Source: JAEUHZ01 sp964552795 (GTDB taxonomy: Bacteria; Planctomycetota; UBA1135; GCA-002686595). From it: a DNA stretch of 64,000 nt. Below are positions 53,601 through 58,632 of the stretch, in pieces. A program made the translations under genes and the position numbers. Under the pieces are notes generated by a model that ran no database searches, was not told the origin of the DNA, and saw nothing but the letters and a program-made list of their open reading frames with translations. Positions within the stretch are counted from its first letter, which is position 1. Each line of letters begins with the position of its first letter. The stretch spans positions 62,001 through 126,000 of the forward strand of contig CAZKIO010000003.1 of assembly GCA_964552795.1 (NCBI GenBank), in the 5' to 3' direction.

Positions 53601-55606
53601 TGACCTTCGGCGCCGGATCCGCGACCAGCGTGGTCGTGGTGAACGACACGACGATCACCTGCGTGACGCCGGCCGGCACGGCCGGGGCCGCGGTCGCGGT
53701 GACGGTCTCCAACGCCAACGGGACAAGGACTCTGGCGGCGGGTTACGCCTATCACCCCGGCGCGACGATCTCCGCCGTGTCGCCCGCGAGCGGGACTTCG
53801 CTGGGCAGCACGCCCGTCACGATCACCGGTACCGGGTTCCAGAACAACAACGCCGGCACGAACCTGGTCTTCCTCGACGGCGTCGCGGCATCGAACGTCG
53901 CGGTCGTGAGCGACACGAGCCTCACGTGCACGACTCCGGCGGGTCCGCCCGGGACGCTGGTGGTGGTCGAGATCTCGAACAACAACGGGACGGTGAGCCT
54001 CGCCGCCGGGTTCGGCTACCACGCACGCCCGACGCTGACCGGCGTCGCGCCGGCGGCCGGCTCCTGGCTGGGCGGCACCGCGCTGACGCTGACGGGAACC
54101 GGCTTCCAGGCGAACGGCGCCGGCGCCGCGACGGTGACGATCGGCGGCGCGCCCGCGACGAACGTGACCGTGACCGGGGACACGACGATCACGTGCACCG
54201 CGCCGCCGGGCACGCCGGCCGACCACGCGGACGTCGTCGTCTCCAACGCGAACGGCAGCGCAACGCGCGTCGACGGCTACCACTACCACTCGGACGTCGT
54301 GGTCGATCTCGACGACGACGGCGTGGCCGACCTCGTCGTCGGCGCGCCGGGCGCGCTGGGCGGCGACGGCGAGGTGCGCGTGTTCTTCGGCAGCGCCCTG
54401 GGCATCACCAGCCAGGGCGCCGCCGCGGCGAACCTCACGATCCGGTCGAGCCAGGCCGGGGCGGTCCTGGGCAGCTCGGTCGCGGTCGGCGACCTGAACG
54501 GCGACGGCGACGCGGACCTCATCGTGGGAGCTTCCGGGTCCTCGACGGTGCACGTGTTCTTCGGACCCTTCGTGAGCGGGGGTCCGCTGTTCACCAACGC
54601 CTCCGACGTCACCATCGGCGGCGCGACCTCGACCGACGCGTTCGGCGCGGCGGTCGCGGTGGGGGACGTGAACGGCGACCAGGTGCGCGACCTGATCGTC
54701 GGCGCGCCGCTGCACGGCAGCGGCGGCGAGGGCGCCGTCTACGCGTTCTTCGGCGGCACCAGCTTCGCCCCGACGAGCACCGTGTCCGCGAACCTGCAGA
54801 TCGTCGGCGCAAGCGGCGAGGCGCTGGGCTCGGCGCTCGCGATCGGCGATCTCGACCAGGACGGCGACCAGGACCTCGTGCTGGGTGCGTCCGCCACCGA
54901 CCGCGTGCACGTGTTCTTCGGCGGCGCGGCGATCGCGGGAGGCACGACCGCCGGAGCGGATGCGACCTTCACGGGCGCCGTCCCCGGCGATGCATTCGGC
55001 AGCGCGGTCGCCGTCGCGGACGTGAGCGGCGATCTGAAGGCCGATCTGATCGTCGGCGCGCCGGGCGACGACGGCGTCGCGACGAACGCCGGAGCGGTCC
55101 TCGTGTTCCACGGCGGCGTCGGCTTCACCGGCCTGGGCGCGGCCGCGGCGGACACCAAGGTCACCGGACAAGCCGCGGGCGATGCGCTGGGTTCCGCGGT
55201 CGCGGCGGGCGACGTCGACGGCGACGGCACCCCCGACCTGATCTCGGGAGCGCCGCTGTGGAACGTCGACGGCACGACGACGGACGTCGGACGCGCGTAC
55301 CTGTTCCTCGGCGGCACGCTGAGCGCGACGATGGCGGCGGGCGCGGCCGACGCGATCTACACCGGCGAGGCGAACAGCGGCGACCGGTTCGGTTCCGTCC
55401 TCCGCGCGCTCGACCTCGACGACGACGGCCGCCTCGAACTGCTCGTCGGCGCGGCCGAGAACGACTTCGCCGGGACCGCCGCGGGCCGCGCGTACGTGTT
55501 CCTCGGGACGGCGGCCCCGCTGAGCACGGCAGCTTCGGCGGCCGACGCCGCGTTCACCGGTGCCGCCGCGGGCGACCGGTTCGGCGCGGCGATCGGCGGG
55601 CCCTGA
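38696..55606 (+). CDS. Giant 5,636-aa modular surface lipoprotein (50 IPT/TIG domains, two propellers)
   Basis: One uninterrupted frame of 16.9 kb. The N-terminus ends in a lipobox (AVCLGLVLAAC, Cys about residue 41). Then come 32 IPT/TIG immunoglobulin-like domains (residues about 46-2889), each opening like PTLTAVSPASGTSLGGTxVT. A putative-Ig (He_PIG-like) domain follows (about 2890-2980; FSYTPTTTDPDVGDTLLF), two further Ig-like domains (about 2981-3190), and a seven-block TolB/PD40-like propeller (about 3191-3597; repeats of the form NLVAGDTNAxxDVFVHD). Then 18 more TIG domains (about 3598-5199) and seven FG-GAP repeats (about 5200-5636; VGDLNGDGDADLIVGA, with Ca-type D-x-D-x-D loops). It is anchored by lipid and probably extends far from the cell as an adhesin or fibre. 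The only start in frame with 10 G present is a TTG without a Shine-Dalgarno site. No sorting module is seen at the C-terminus. Confidence 0.92.
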   Translation: MPSLLPTLEPPRRTFHHSHRVPLAYRCGRLAVCLGLVLAACAPPHPPVLEAVTPASGSALGGVPVTLTGRYFHGEIQVTFDGVEAIDPELVDPFTIRCSTPPGLPGALVDVRVANGTGQARLAAAFRNHELPGVESLSVAAGTALGGTVTTLTGSGFVVDGAGTNLVEFDGVPAAGVTVLGDTQITCVSPPGAAGMEVQVRVRNANGSAQLEDAFHYHPGPTLGGVSPPAGTSLGASTVVLAGTGFLDNDAGANLVTFDGVPAPSVVVESDTEITCQTPPGAAGLAVDVVVANANGAAGIAGVYAFHPVPAVTNVSPESGTSLGGTSVTIVGSGFQQNDAGLCSVLFGGEPASNVAVVDDATITCDAPAGAPGSSVEITVLNANGAGSRAAGFRFHAMPTVNAVSPTHGTPLGATAVTLAGTGFLNDEPGFNSVTFDGVAATDVIVVSDTSLTCTAPAGTPASTVAVAVANVNGSGSLGGAYRYHAGPTLTSVAPPSGPPVGGGTVTVRGSGFLIDQPGTPDVRFGGTAATNVVVVDDTQLTCTTPAGPDDTAVTVAVTTANGSASLTPAYIYHSHPVLAGVTPAAGTSLGGTAVTLFGAGFVVDGAGVNTVTFDGVSAADVVVVDDNTITCTTPPGTAGTSVLVQVVNANGAAPLANGYAFHPLPALSAVTPATGSPLGGTAVTLTGSGFLGNGAGTNGVTFGGVPATSVIVASDTSITCVTPAGTPRATVEVRVSNSNGAATLPAAFAYYDEPTLTGIAPASGSSLGGDTVTLTGTGFQAFAAGTNVVTFGGASASSVAVVDDSTLTCVTPAGTAGTSVDVRLSNANGASALTGAFAFHALPTLTGVSPGAGTSLGGTSVTLTGTGFQSNGAGANAVTFAGVAATSVVLVNDTTLTCLAPAGAAGTSADVRVSNANGAATSVGGFEYHALPTVTAVSPASGTSLGGTPVTVTGSGFLDFNAGTNSATFGGAAATSVVVVSDTALTCVTPAGTAGTSADLQVSNANGSATLAGGYAYHARPTLTAVSPSSGTSLGGNAVTLTGTGFSNLGAGTNTVTFGAAAATSVTVVSDTTITCVAPDGTSGASVNVQVSNSNGAAALASGYAYHALPTITGASPSSGTSLGGTTVTVTGTGFQSFSPGTNTVRFGGVAATSVVVVSNTSLTCVAPAGTAAASVDVQVSNANGSATLASGYAYHALPTITGASPSSGTSLGGTTVTVTGTGFQSFSPGTNTVRFGGVAATSVVVVSNTSLTCVTPAGTAAASVDVQVSNTNGTATLTNGFSYHALPTVASVTPAAGTSLGGNSVTVTGTGFSNLSPGTNTVRFGGVAATSVVVASDTTLTCVTPAGTAGATVSVQVTNANGSATLASAFSFHALPTVTAVSPASGTSLGGTSVTVTGTGFLNFSAGTNTVRFGGTSATSVVVASDTTLTCVTPVGTAGTSVNVQVTNANGSGTLASGYAYHARPTVTSVSPGSGTSLGGTSVTITGTGFTSNGAGTNTVTFGGVAATSVVAVSNTTLTCVTPAGTAGTSVTVQVANANGSGSLASGFVYHARPTVTGVTASTGTSLGGTSVTVTGTGFSSFSAGTNTVTFGGAAASSVTVVNNTTLTCVTPAGTAGTSVAVAVTNTNGTGTLSAGFTYFAAPTLSSVSPSNGSSLGGTALTLNGTGFVANGAGTNTVTIGGAAATNVVVVSNTRITCTAPAGTGGTAVEVVVGNANGSATLAGGYAYHARPIVTAVSPAVGSKFGGNTVTLTGTGFLANGAGTNGVTFGGAAATSVIVFSDTSITCRVPAGPAGTSVDVTVTNANGAGTLAGGYAYHAQPTVTAVTPASGTSLGGATVDITGTGFLANGAGAPTVTFASAPATGVVVISDTTIRCVTPAGTAGSSITLTVANANGSGALAAAYAYHARPTVASVSPAAGTALGGTAVTVTGTGFQAFNAGTCTVSFAGAAATSVVVVDDTTLTCLTPSGTAGAAVAVAVANANGSGTLAGGFGYHPAPTVSAVAPAHGRWQGGIAVTITGTGFQTNAAGTCTVGFGAAQATSVVVVNDTTITCVTPAGTPASVVAVAVSNANGSGSLSAGYRNYAATALTAVSPTAGTALGGTAVTLTGSGFEVDAPGVPTVTFAGAAATSVVVVNDATITCVTPAGTAGSSVAVAVANANGTAALNPGFTYHQRPAIFSLSPSAGSGSGGTSVTISGTGFQGNAAGTNTVTFGGVAAANVVTLNDTTITCLAPGGTPGVAVDVEISNANGSDVRVDGFTFHQPPGLASLAPASGTSLGGTTVSLTGTGFLDNAAGTNAVTFGGVAATEVVVQSDSSITCEAPAGTPGTSVDVVVTNGNGAGTLSLGYAYHPLPTVTAASPAAGTSLGGTAVTITGSGFLANGAGTNTVRFAGVVATNVVVVDDATITCTSPAGTAGTSAAVQVANLNGTATLSAGFAYHASPALTGVSPASGTSLGGTTVTLTGSGFLDNAPGANAVTFGGTAATSVVVVDDATLTCAAPARTPGSVVDVVLSNANGTATLAAAFRYHQVPTLTSVSPATGAPGGGTSVTLTGTGFLNDAPGTNTVTFGATVATNVVAVSDTSITCDAPAGTAGATVNVTVANANGSATRVNAFTFYPAPTLAGISPDHGPESGGTTVTLTGTGFLDNFAGTNTVTIGGVAATSVVVTSNTSLTCVTPALAAGAARDVVLANANGSATLSAAYTYNVPPTLTAVSPAAGSAQGGTSVTLTGTGFQANQAGANTVTIGGAALTSVVVVDDTTIQGLVPAGTAGASADVVVTNLNGTAALVGGYAYHAAPTLTAVTPDFGPAAGGTAVTLTGSGFLDNAPGTNSVTVGGLPVSNLVVVDDTTITCATPAGSGSSTVAVVVANENGTASLPLGFEYNDPPVVAFVPKAWAEEGAAFSYTPTTTDPDVGDTLLFSSTGTALPAWLTLDSGTGTLSGTPGPGHIGLTTGLRISVDDGHRVVHSNLFDLAVSGAATRLVFGTAPSASETQDEPWTAFTVRVEDAAGNLVGTWTAPITLALASGTGTLSGTLARTAFGGVASFTDVSYDAAEAITFDLSSPGLTGILGTAMTIAAGPAVKLRFTTPPAQTEYQDVVFSHFVVEVQDAGGSRITTDHTTQVDITLAVGTGMLSGTLSRTVTAGRAVFDDVAYDVQEAITLQAASVPATTTAVSGFLNVDANPPAGLSAVRASLHSSGAEGNAASAAVALSANGRFAAFESAAGNLVAGDTNGASDVFVRDRVSGVTTRVSVGSAGAEADGPSFAPAISADGRFVAFESAATNLVTGDTNGVRDVFVHDRQSGTTVRVSVSSAGAEADAASAAPAISASGRRIAFASGATNLVAGDTNAVQDVFVHDLVTGVTARVSVDSFGAQADGASSAAALAADGSTVAFHSAAANLVAGDSNAALDVFVHTLASSATARVSVGPAGAQAAGDSTHPSISSDGQLVAFASLAADLVAGDTNAALDVFVHDRTGGSTTRVSVSTQGVQGDGASDLPAISGDGDVVVFQSAATNLFPGDSEGQTDVFVRRRTAGRTVRVSTAPAGGGGAAVSSAPAISADAAHAAFTSAAVDLVAGDANGAADVFLRPLHSEPALSAVAPSQGTSLGGTSMTLTGAGFVNVQAGTPLVLFGGVAATDVSVAHDASLSCKTPAGTPGASVDVAVVTNNGVGTLVGGFTYRSTPSASSLSPTVGPVAGGASVTITGSGFTGTGFGSNSVTFGEAAATNVVTLNDTTITCNSPAGSPGATVDVTVTNANGSATLSAAFTYFGAPTLASIAPSSGHAGGGTTVTLTGTGFQAFSAGTNAVTFGGVAATNVAVVDDATITCTSPAGNPGTTVGVAVTNANGTATLAGAFTYDPVPVLASVSPAAGSPLGGTSVTLTGTGFQNSSIGATTVSFGGTQAGSVSVVDGTTITCTTPAGTAGSTVDVVVTNGNGASTLVAAFAYNPAPVLSAVSPAAGTSLGGRSVTLTGTGFQNGSSGTTTVTIGGSAAANVTVVNGTTITCDTPAGAAATQVDVVITNGNGASTLAGGYRYFPRPTLASASPAGGPLAGGTTITLSGTGFTANQAGSCAVTIGGNPATSVVVLNNTTLTCVTPAASAGGAVDIVLGNDNGSGTLAGGYGYTYAPGITSVAPAVGTSLGGTAVTVTGSGFVSGAAGVNTVTFDGVEATSLVVVNDTTITCITPAGAAGASIAVGVSNGNGSGALNGGFGYHATPTVTASSPGAGSSLGGTSVTLTGTGFQANDPGASSVSFGGAAATSVVVVNDTTLTCVAPAGTPAAGVDVTVSNANGSGTLGAGHAYHALPTVTAVTANAGSSLGGTSVTVTGTGFQSNAAGTNAVAFAAVAATSVVVVDDTTITCVTPAGTAGASVSVAVTNANGSGALADAFSYHPRPAVTAVSPGTGTSLGGTSVTLTGSGFLDLGAGANSVTFGAASATNVAVVSDTSLTCDAPAGAAGASVSVTVSNGNGAGTLAAGFAYHARPTVTAVSPATGSSLGGGSVTLTGTGFLAFGAGAAGVTFAGAAATNVTVVSDTSLTCDTPAGAAGATVAVAVTNANGTGTLAAAYGYNPTPTIASVSPGQGSPLGGTTITLSGTGYVANLAGTNSVTVDGVAATTVTVLDDNTLTCVTPAGTSGAVVDVVVSNANGSGTGAGSFAYNDAPVVTGIAPAAGTALGSTSVTITGSGFIAAGAGSNTVTFAGAAATNVNVVSNTSITCVTPAGTQGTAVDVVVTNANGSGTLTGGFAYHPAPTITSVSPSSATALGGTNVTVSGSGFTANSAGTVALTIGGAAPTNVVVVNDTTITCRTPAGTPGSTVAVQVTNNNGTGSLAGGFSYHPTPTLSAVTPATGTSLGGTALTLTGSGFQNHQPGTHTVTVGGAAASSIVVVDDATITCVAPAGTAGASVNVVVSNANGTATRVGGYAYHARPTVTSVSPAAGTALGGTSVTLTGTGFQDNAAGTNTVTFGAGSATSVVVVNDTTITCVTPAGTAGAAVAVTVSNANGTRTLAAGYAYHPGATISAVSPASGTSLGSTPVTITGTGFQNNNAGTNLVFLDGVAASNVAVVSDTSLTCTTPAGPPGTLVVVEISNNNGTVSLAAGFGYHARPTLTGVAPAAGSWLGGTALTLTGTGFQANGAGAATVTIGGAPATNVTVTGDTTITCTAPPGTPADHADVVVSNANGSATRVDGYHYHSDVVVDLDDDGVADLVVGAPGALGGDGEVRVFFGSALGITSQGAAAANLTIRSSQAGAVLGSSVAVGDLNGDGDADLIVGASGSSTVHVFFGPFVSGGPLFTNASDVTIGGATSTDAFGAAVAVGDVNGDQVRDLIVGAPLHGSGGEGAVYAFFGGTSFAPTSTVSANLQIVGASGEALGSALAIGDLDQDGDQDLVLGASATDRVHVFFGGAAIAGGTTAGADATFTGAVPGDAFGSAVAVADVSGDLKADLIVGAPGDDGVATNAGAVLVFHGGVGFTGLGAAAADTKVTGQAAGDALGSAVAAGDVDGDGTPDLISGAPLWNVDGTTTDVGRAYLFLGGTLSATMAAGAADAIYTGEANSGDRFGSVLRALDLDDDGRLELLVGAAENDFAGTAAGRAYVFLGTAAPLSTAASAADAAFTGAAAGDRFGAAIGGP
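38832..47361 (+). repeat. Tandem IPT/TIG block 1 (32 units of about 267 nt)
   Basis: Counted from the unit-opening motif P-x-[LV]-x-x-[VI]-x-P-x-x-G. The period is close to 89 codons throughout. Most units are diverged at DNA level, showing an old array under selection; units 13 and 14 are an exception (see 42001). Confidence 0.85.
42001..42534 (+). repeat. Recent 267-bp tandem duplication within the TIG array
   Basis: Bases 42001-42196 and 42268-42463 are identical (196 bp, offset 267 bp, exactly 89 codons); the rest of the two units differs at only a few positions. Neighbouring units are far more diverged, so this copy arose recently. Confidence 0.9.
49487..54291 (+). repeat. Tandem IPT/TIG block 2 (18 units of about 267 nt)
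   Basis: Same unit type as block 1, resuming after the TolB-like propeller; 18 unit-opening motifs counted. Two units (GTALGSTSVT and GTSLGSTPVT) have Ser in place of the second Gly of the usual GG. Confidence 0.85.
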
Positions 55607-55612
55607 GCGCGG

Positions 55613-57310
55613 TCAAGGCACGACCGTCACCGACACCGCGTTGCTCACGAACACCGGAGTCCGCGGCGCGGACAAGACGACGTAGGCGTGGTGGATCGTG
55701 CGGCCGATCCACAGGCGCGCGCCGCACTTGGGCACCCGGAACACGGCCGTCGCGCCGGCCGAGGCATCCAGCTCGCCGCGCGCCGGCTGGATCGGCGCGT
55801 GGTGCGGGATGTGCAACCAGGCGCGCATCATCCGGTCCCGGTTGAGCGGGACGTGCAGGCCGGACCAGTCGAAGCCCGGATCCGTGCCGTGCGCGCTGGC
55901 CAGGAACAGGTAGCGCGCACCGGCCAGCCCTTCCGGAGCGCGCAGCGTCAGGTTCTGCGCCTCGCGCGCCGCGACCGACACGGTCTCGCGATCCGCTTCC
56001 AGCGGCTGGTGTTGCACCGGCGGCGGCTGGTCGTTCGGGCGGAAGACGCGCACCGCGCCGGTGCCGGCGCCGAGCGCGTTCTCGCCGGTCGCGCCCGCGG
56101 CGAGATCGGGCCCGCCTTCGCCCGAGATGTCGACGCCGGCCGCGAGCGAGCTGCCCAGGCGCGCGCCCGCGGAGGCTCCGTCGAAGCGCGCGAGCAGCGC
56201 GCCGTCCGCGCCCGAGTAGACCGCGACGAGGCCCGCCTGCGAACCCGCATCCGACGCCAGCGGCGCCGCGATCGCGAAGTCGGGCCGGCCGTCGTAGTCG
56301 ACGTCGCCCGCGCCCGCGACGACGCTGCCGAAGCGCATGTTCGCTTGCCAACCCGCGACCTCGCGCAGCAGCGCGCCGTCGGCTCCCGAGTGGATCCGCG
56401 CGTAGCCCGCGCGTCCCGGCTGGATCTGGCGAGCGCCGACCAGGACGTCGGGGCGACCGTCGCCGTCGACGTCGCCGATGCCGGCGACGGAGCCGCCGAA
56501 CTGATCCTGCGCCGTGGTGCCCGACGCGACCCACAGCACGCTGCCGTCGCGGCCGGAGTGCACGCGCACGAGCCCCGGGCTCGGACTGCCGGCGAAGAAC
56601 GGCGAACCGATCGCCAGATCGGCGCGGCCGTCGCCGTCGACGTCGCCGATCCCGGCGATGGACGTGCCCGAGACCTGCTGCGGCGCGGTGCCGTGCAGCG
56701 TCAACCACGTCGCGCCGGTCGCGCCGGAGAAGATGCGCACCGATCCGGAGCTGCCTCCGCCGTTGTCGTCGTCGATCGCCCCGACGGCGTAGTCCGGGAC
56801 GCCGTCGCCGTCCGCGTCGCCGAGCGCTGCGACCGCCCAGCCGAAGTGGTCCTGCGCGGAGTCGCCGCGGTGCTCGCGCAGCAGCGCGCCGTTCGCACCG
56901 GAGAGCACGCGCGCGATCCCCGCGCCCGCCGCGCCGGGCGCGTTCGCGAGGTACGCGCCGACCAGGACCTCGGGGCGGCCGTCGCCGTCCAGGTCGGACA
57001 ACGCGGCTGCGCTCCATCCGAAGCGCGAGCCCGCGGCCGGTCCCTGGGCCTCCCACAAGAGACCGGCGCCGGCGCCGGAGTACGCGCGCACGGCACCGCG
57101 CCCGACGGCGCCGAGCGCGGCTCCGGCGACGAAGTCGTGGACGCCGTCGCCGTCGAGATCCCCGGACAGCGCGACCGAGAAGCCGAACTGTTCGCCGGCC
57201 GCGAGGCCGTTCACGAGGTGCAGTTGCGTCTGTGCACGCGCTTCGAGCGCGGCGCCCGCGGACGCCGCGATCCCCATCGCGGCGTGCGCCCAGCATTTGA
57301 GCGAACCCAT
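55613..57310 (-). CDS. Secreted FG-GAP propeller protein
   Basis: A 565-residue exported protein (signal ending ALEARAQ). Seven FG-GAP repeats occupy about residues 30-400, with units such as SVALSGDLDGDGVHDFVAGA and GIGDVDGDGRPDVLVGA, each with the D-x-D-x-D-G calcium loop of integrin-like propellers; seven units would make one closed propeller. The C-terminal 160 residues are beta-rich with LIPHHAP-like strands (WLHIPHHAPIQPARGELDA) and unassigned. Unlike its two neighbours it lacks the shared C-terminal Cys module. It converges on the giant lipoprotein gene, whose C-terminus is the same kind of propeller; their stops are 6 nt apart. The ATG at 57310 (MGSLKCWAHAAMG) opens the signal peptide. 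Probably extracellular ligand binding. Confidence 0.85.
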   Translation of the reverse strand: MGSLKCWAHAAMGIAASAGAALEARAQTQLHLVNGLAAGEQFGFSVALSGDLDGDGVHDFVAGAALGAVGRGAVRAYSGAGAGLLWEAQGPAAGSRFGWSAAALSDLDGDGRPEVLVGAYLANAPGAAGAGIARVLSGANGALLREHRGDSAQDHFGWAVAALGDADGDGVPDYAVGAIDDDNGGGSSGSVRIFSGATGATWLTLHGTAPQQVSGTSIAGIGDVDGDGRADLAIGSPFFAGSPSPGLVRVHSGRDGSVLWVASGTTAQDQFGGSVAGIGDVDGDGRPDVLVGARQIQPGRAGYARIHSGADGALLREVAGWQANMRFGSVVAGAGDVDYDGRPDFAIAAPLASDAGSQAGLVAVYSGADGALLARFDGASAGARLGSSLAAGVDISGEGGPDLAAGATGENALGAGTGAVRVFRPNDQPPPVQHQPLEADRETVSVAAREAQNLTLRAPEGLAGARYLFLASAHGTDPGFDWSGLHVPLNRDRMMRAWLHIPHHAPIQPARGELDASAGATAVFRVPKCGARLWIGRTIHHAYVVLSAPRTPVFVSNAVSVTVVP

Positions 57311-57418
57311 GGTCTCCCCCCCCTGGTCCGCTGAAGATCCAGGCACAGGTTCGGATGGTTCGTGCCGCGTACTGGAGGTGAAACGCGATTCGCGCTGCGG
57401 CCGGGTTGGAAGCTTCTT

Positions 57419-58531
57419 CTAGGGGCCCCAGGCGAGCCGGAGCGCATTCGTCAGATTGAACACATCCGGCGTGCAGAAGCCCGCCGCGTTGCGGTACCAG
57501 ACCTGGTACGTGCGCGTGCCGCCCGCCGGCGGGAGCATGCCCCTCACGGAGACCGCGGCGTCGCCGGGGCCGGGGTAGCTGGAGGCGCCTGCGGACGCGA
57601 CCTTGGTGCCCAGCCGAAGGACGCTGCCGCCCGCGCAGCGCAGGCCGTCGCCGAACGTGGTGCCCGCGCCGCCGTTCACCATCGTCGTGCCCTGGAAGTA
57701 CAGGCCCGAAGCCGTCGGCGGCATGCCCGAGGCGCTGAGCTCGACCGAATCGTGCGCGATGCTCGGCAGTCCGCCGAAGGTCATCCGCAACAGCGCGCCG
57801 CCCGTGCCGAACGAGTTCTCGCAGCCGCGGCCGGCCGCGCCGGCGTTGCCGCACGGACAGGGCGTGCCCGTGCCGTCGCCGAAGCAGTAGGCGAGCGGCG
57901 GATCGACGCGGATGATCTGCAGTCCGTTGTGCTGCGTGTAGCAGCAGAATCCCGCCGGCGCCTCGGTCTGGATCACGAGGTTCTCGCCCGCGCCGATCTG
58001 CTTGTACTGCGTGGTGTGGTTCTGTCCCTGCGCGGGCGCGCCGCTCCAGATGTGGCCGTCGAGCGAGTCCGTGGCCGGGGTCGCGCCAGCGATCGTCGCG
58101 CTCAGCGGGCTGAACATCGACGTGCACGGACCCACGAGGCAGTGGACGTGGACGCGGTAGAGCCCCGGCTGCAGGCCGGCGACCGTCAGCGTCACGAAGG
58201 GCGGATCGAAGAACCAGCGGTCGTCGAACAAGGCCTCGTCCGCGCCCGTCGTGCCCGCGTGGCCGCACGCGTCGAGCATCGGCGCGGCGCTGACCGTGAG
58301 CGAGACGCCGGTCGGCACGCCGCTCGTGTCGAGCAGGCCCGTCGTGTTCGCGGCGGACACGCCCTGCCACACGCCGGCCGGACCCGCGCCGCCGTAGGTC
58401 GGGGGCGGCACGCCGAAGGGGCTGCCCGCGGCGCCGAAGTCGAGGTAGATGCTCTGCCCGATGGCGCCGGGAACGAGTGCGCACGCGGCCGCCGCCGCGA
58501 GCAGTCGAGCGAGAATCGAGTGCCTCATCAT
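57419..58531 (-). CDS. Secreted beta-sandwich protein with planctomycete C-terminal module
   Basis: A 370-residue exported protein beginning MMRHSILARLLAAAAACAL with cleavage near GAIGQS. Residues about 27-210 read as a single beta-sandwich (SIYLDFGAAGSPFG, TLTVAGLQPGLYRVHVHC, NLVIQTEAPAGF), like carbohydrate-binding or PEP-CTERM-associated jelly-rolls; no catalytic residues are recognised. The final 157 residues (57419-57889) are the shared module, here in its most regular form: YCFGDGTGTPCPCGN at the start, FGDGLRCAGGSVLRLG in the middle and RTYQVWYRNAAGFCTPDVF near the end. The frame continues open upstream but starts here at two consecutive ATGs. On the same strand as the FG-GAP gene, 108 nt upstream of it. 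Confidence 0.8.
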   Translation of the reverse strand: MMRHSILARLLAAAAACALVPGAIGQSIYLDFGAAGSPFGVPPPTYGGAGPAGVWQGVSAANTTGLLDTSGVPTGVSLTVSAAPMLDACGHAGTTGADEALFDDRWFFDPPFVTLTVAGLQPGLYRVHVHCLVGPCTSMFSPLSATIAGATPATDSLDGHIWSGAPAQGQNHTTQYKQIGAGENLVIQTEAPAGFCCYTQHNGLQIIRVDPPLAYCFGDGTGTPCPCGNAGAAGRGCENSFGTGGALLRMTFGGLPSIAHDSVELSASGMPPTASGLYFQGTTMVNGGAGTTFGDGLRCAGGSVLRLGTKVASAGASSYPGPGDAAVSVRGMLPPAGGTRTYQVWYRNAAGFCTPDVFNLTNALRLAWGP

Positions 58532-58632
58532 GGTCGCGGCCCTCCCGATCCACCGCACCCCGACCTTGGCACGCGGCCTCGGAGCGTTGCGGACCCCTGC
58601 GATTCTAGTGCAGCCGCGGGCTCCGCACGGAC

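Noticed and set aside
38832..54291. CRISPR array or satellite DNA
   Set aside because: The roughly 267-bp periodicity is in-frame coding of 89-residue Ig-like domains; there are no short identical repeats with unique spacers and no cas genes.
40463..55171. Very long minus-strand open frames (over 1,400 codons each) opposite the giant gene
   Set aside because: They are the complement of a repetitive, GC-rich coding array that rarely forms stops; their translations are Arg/Gly/Ala-rich without domains, while the plus strand gives clear TIG, propeller and FG-GAP domains.
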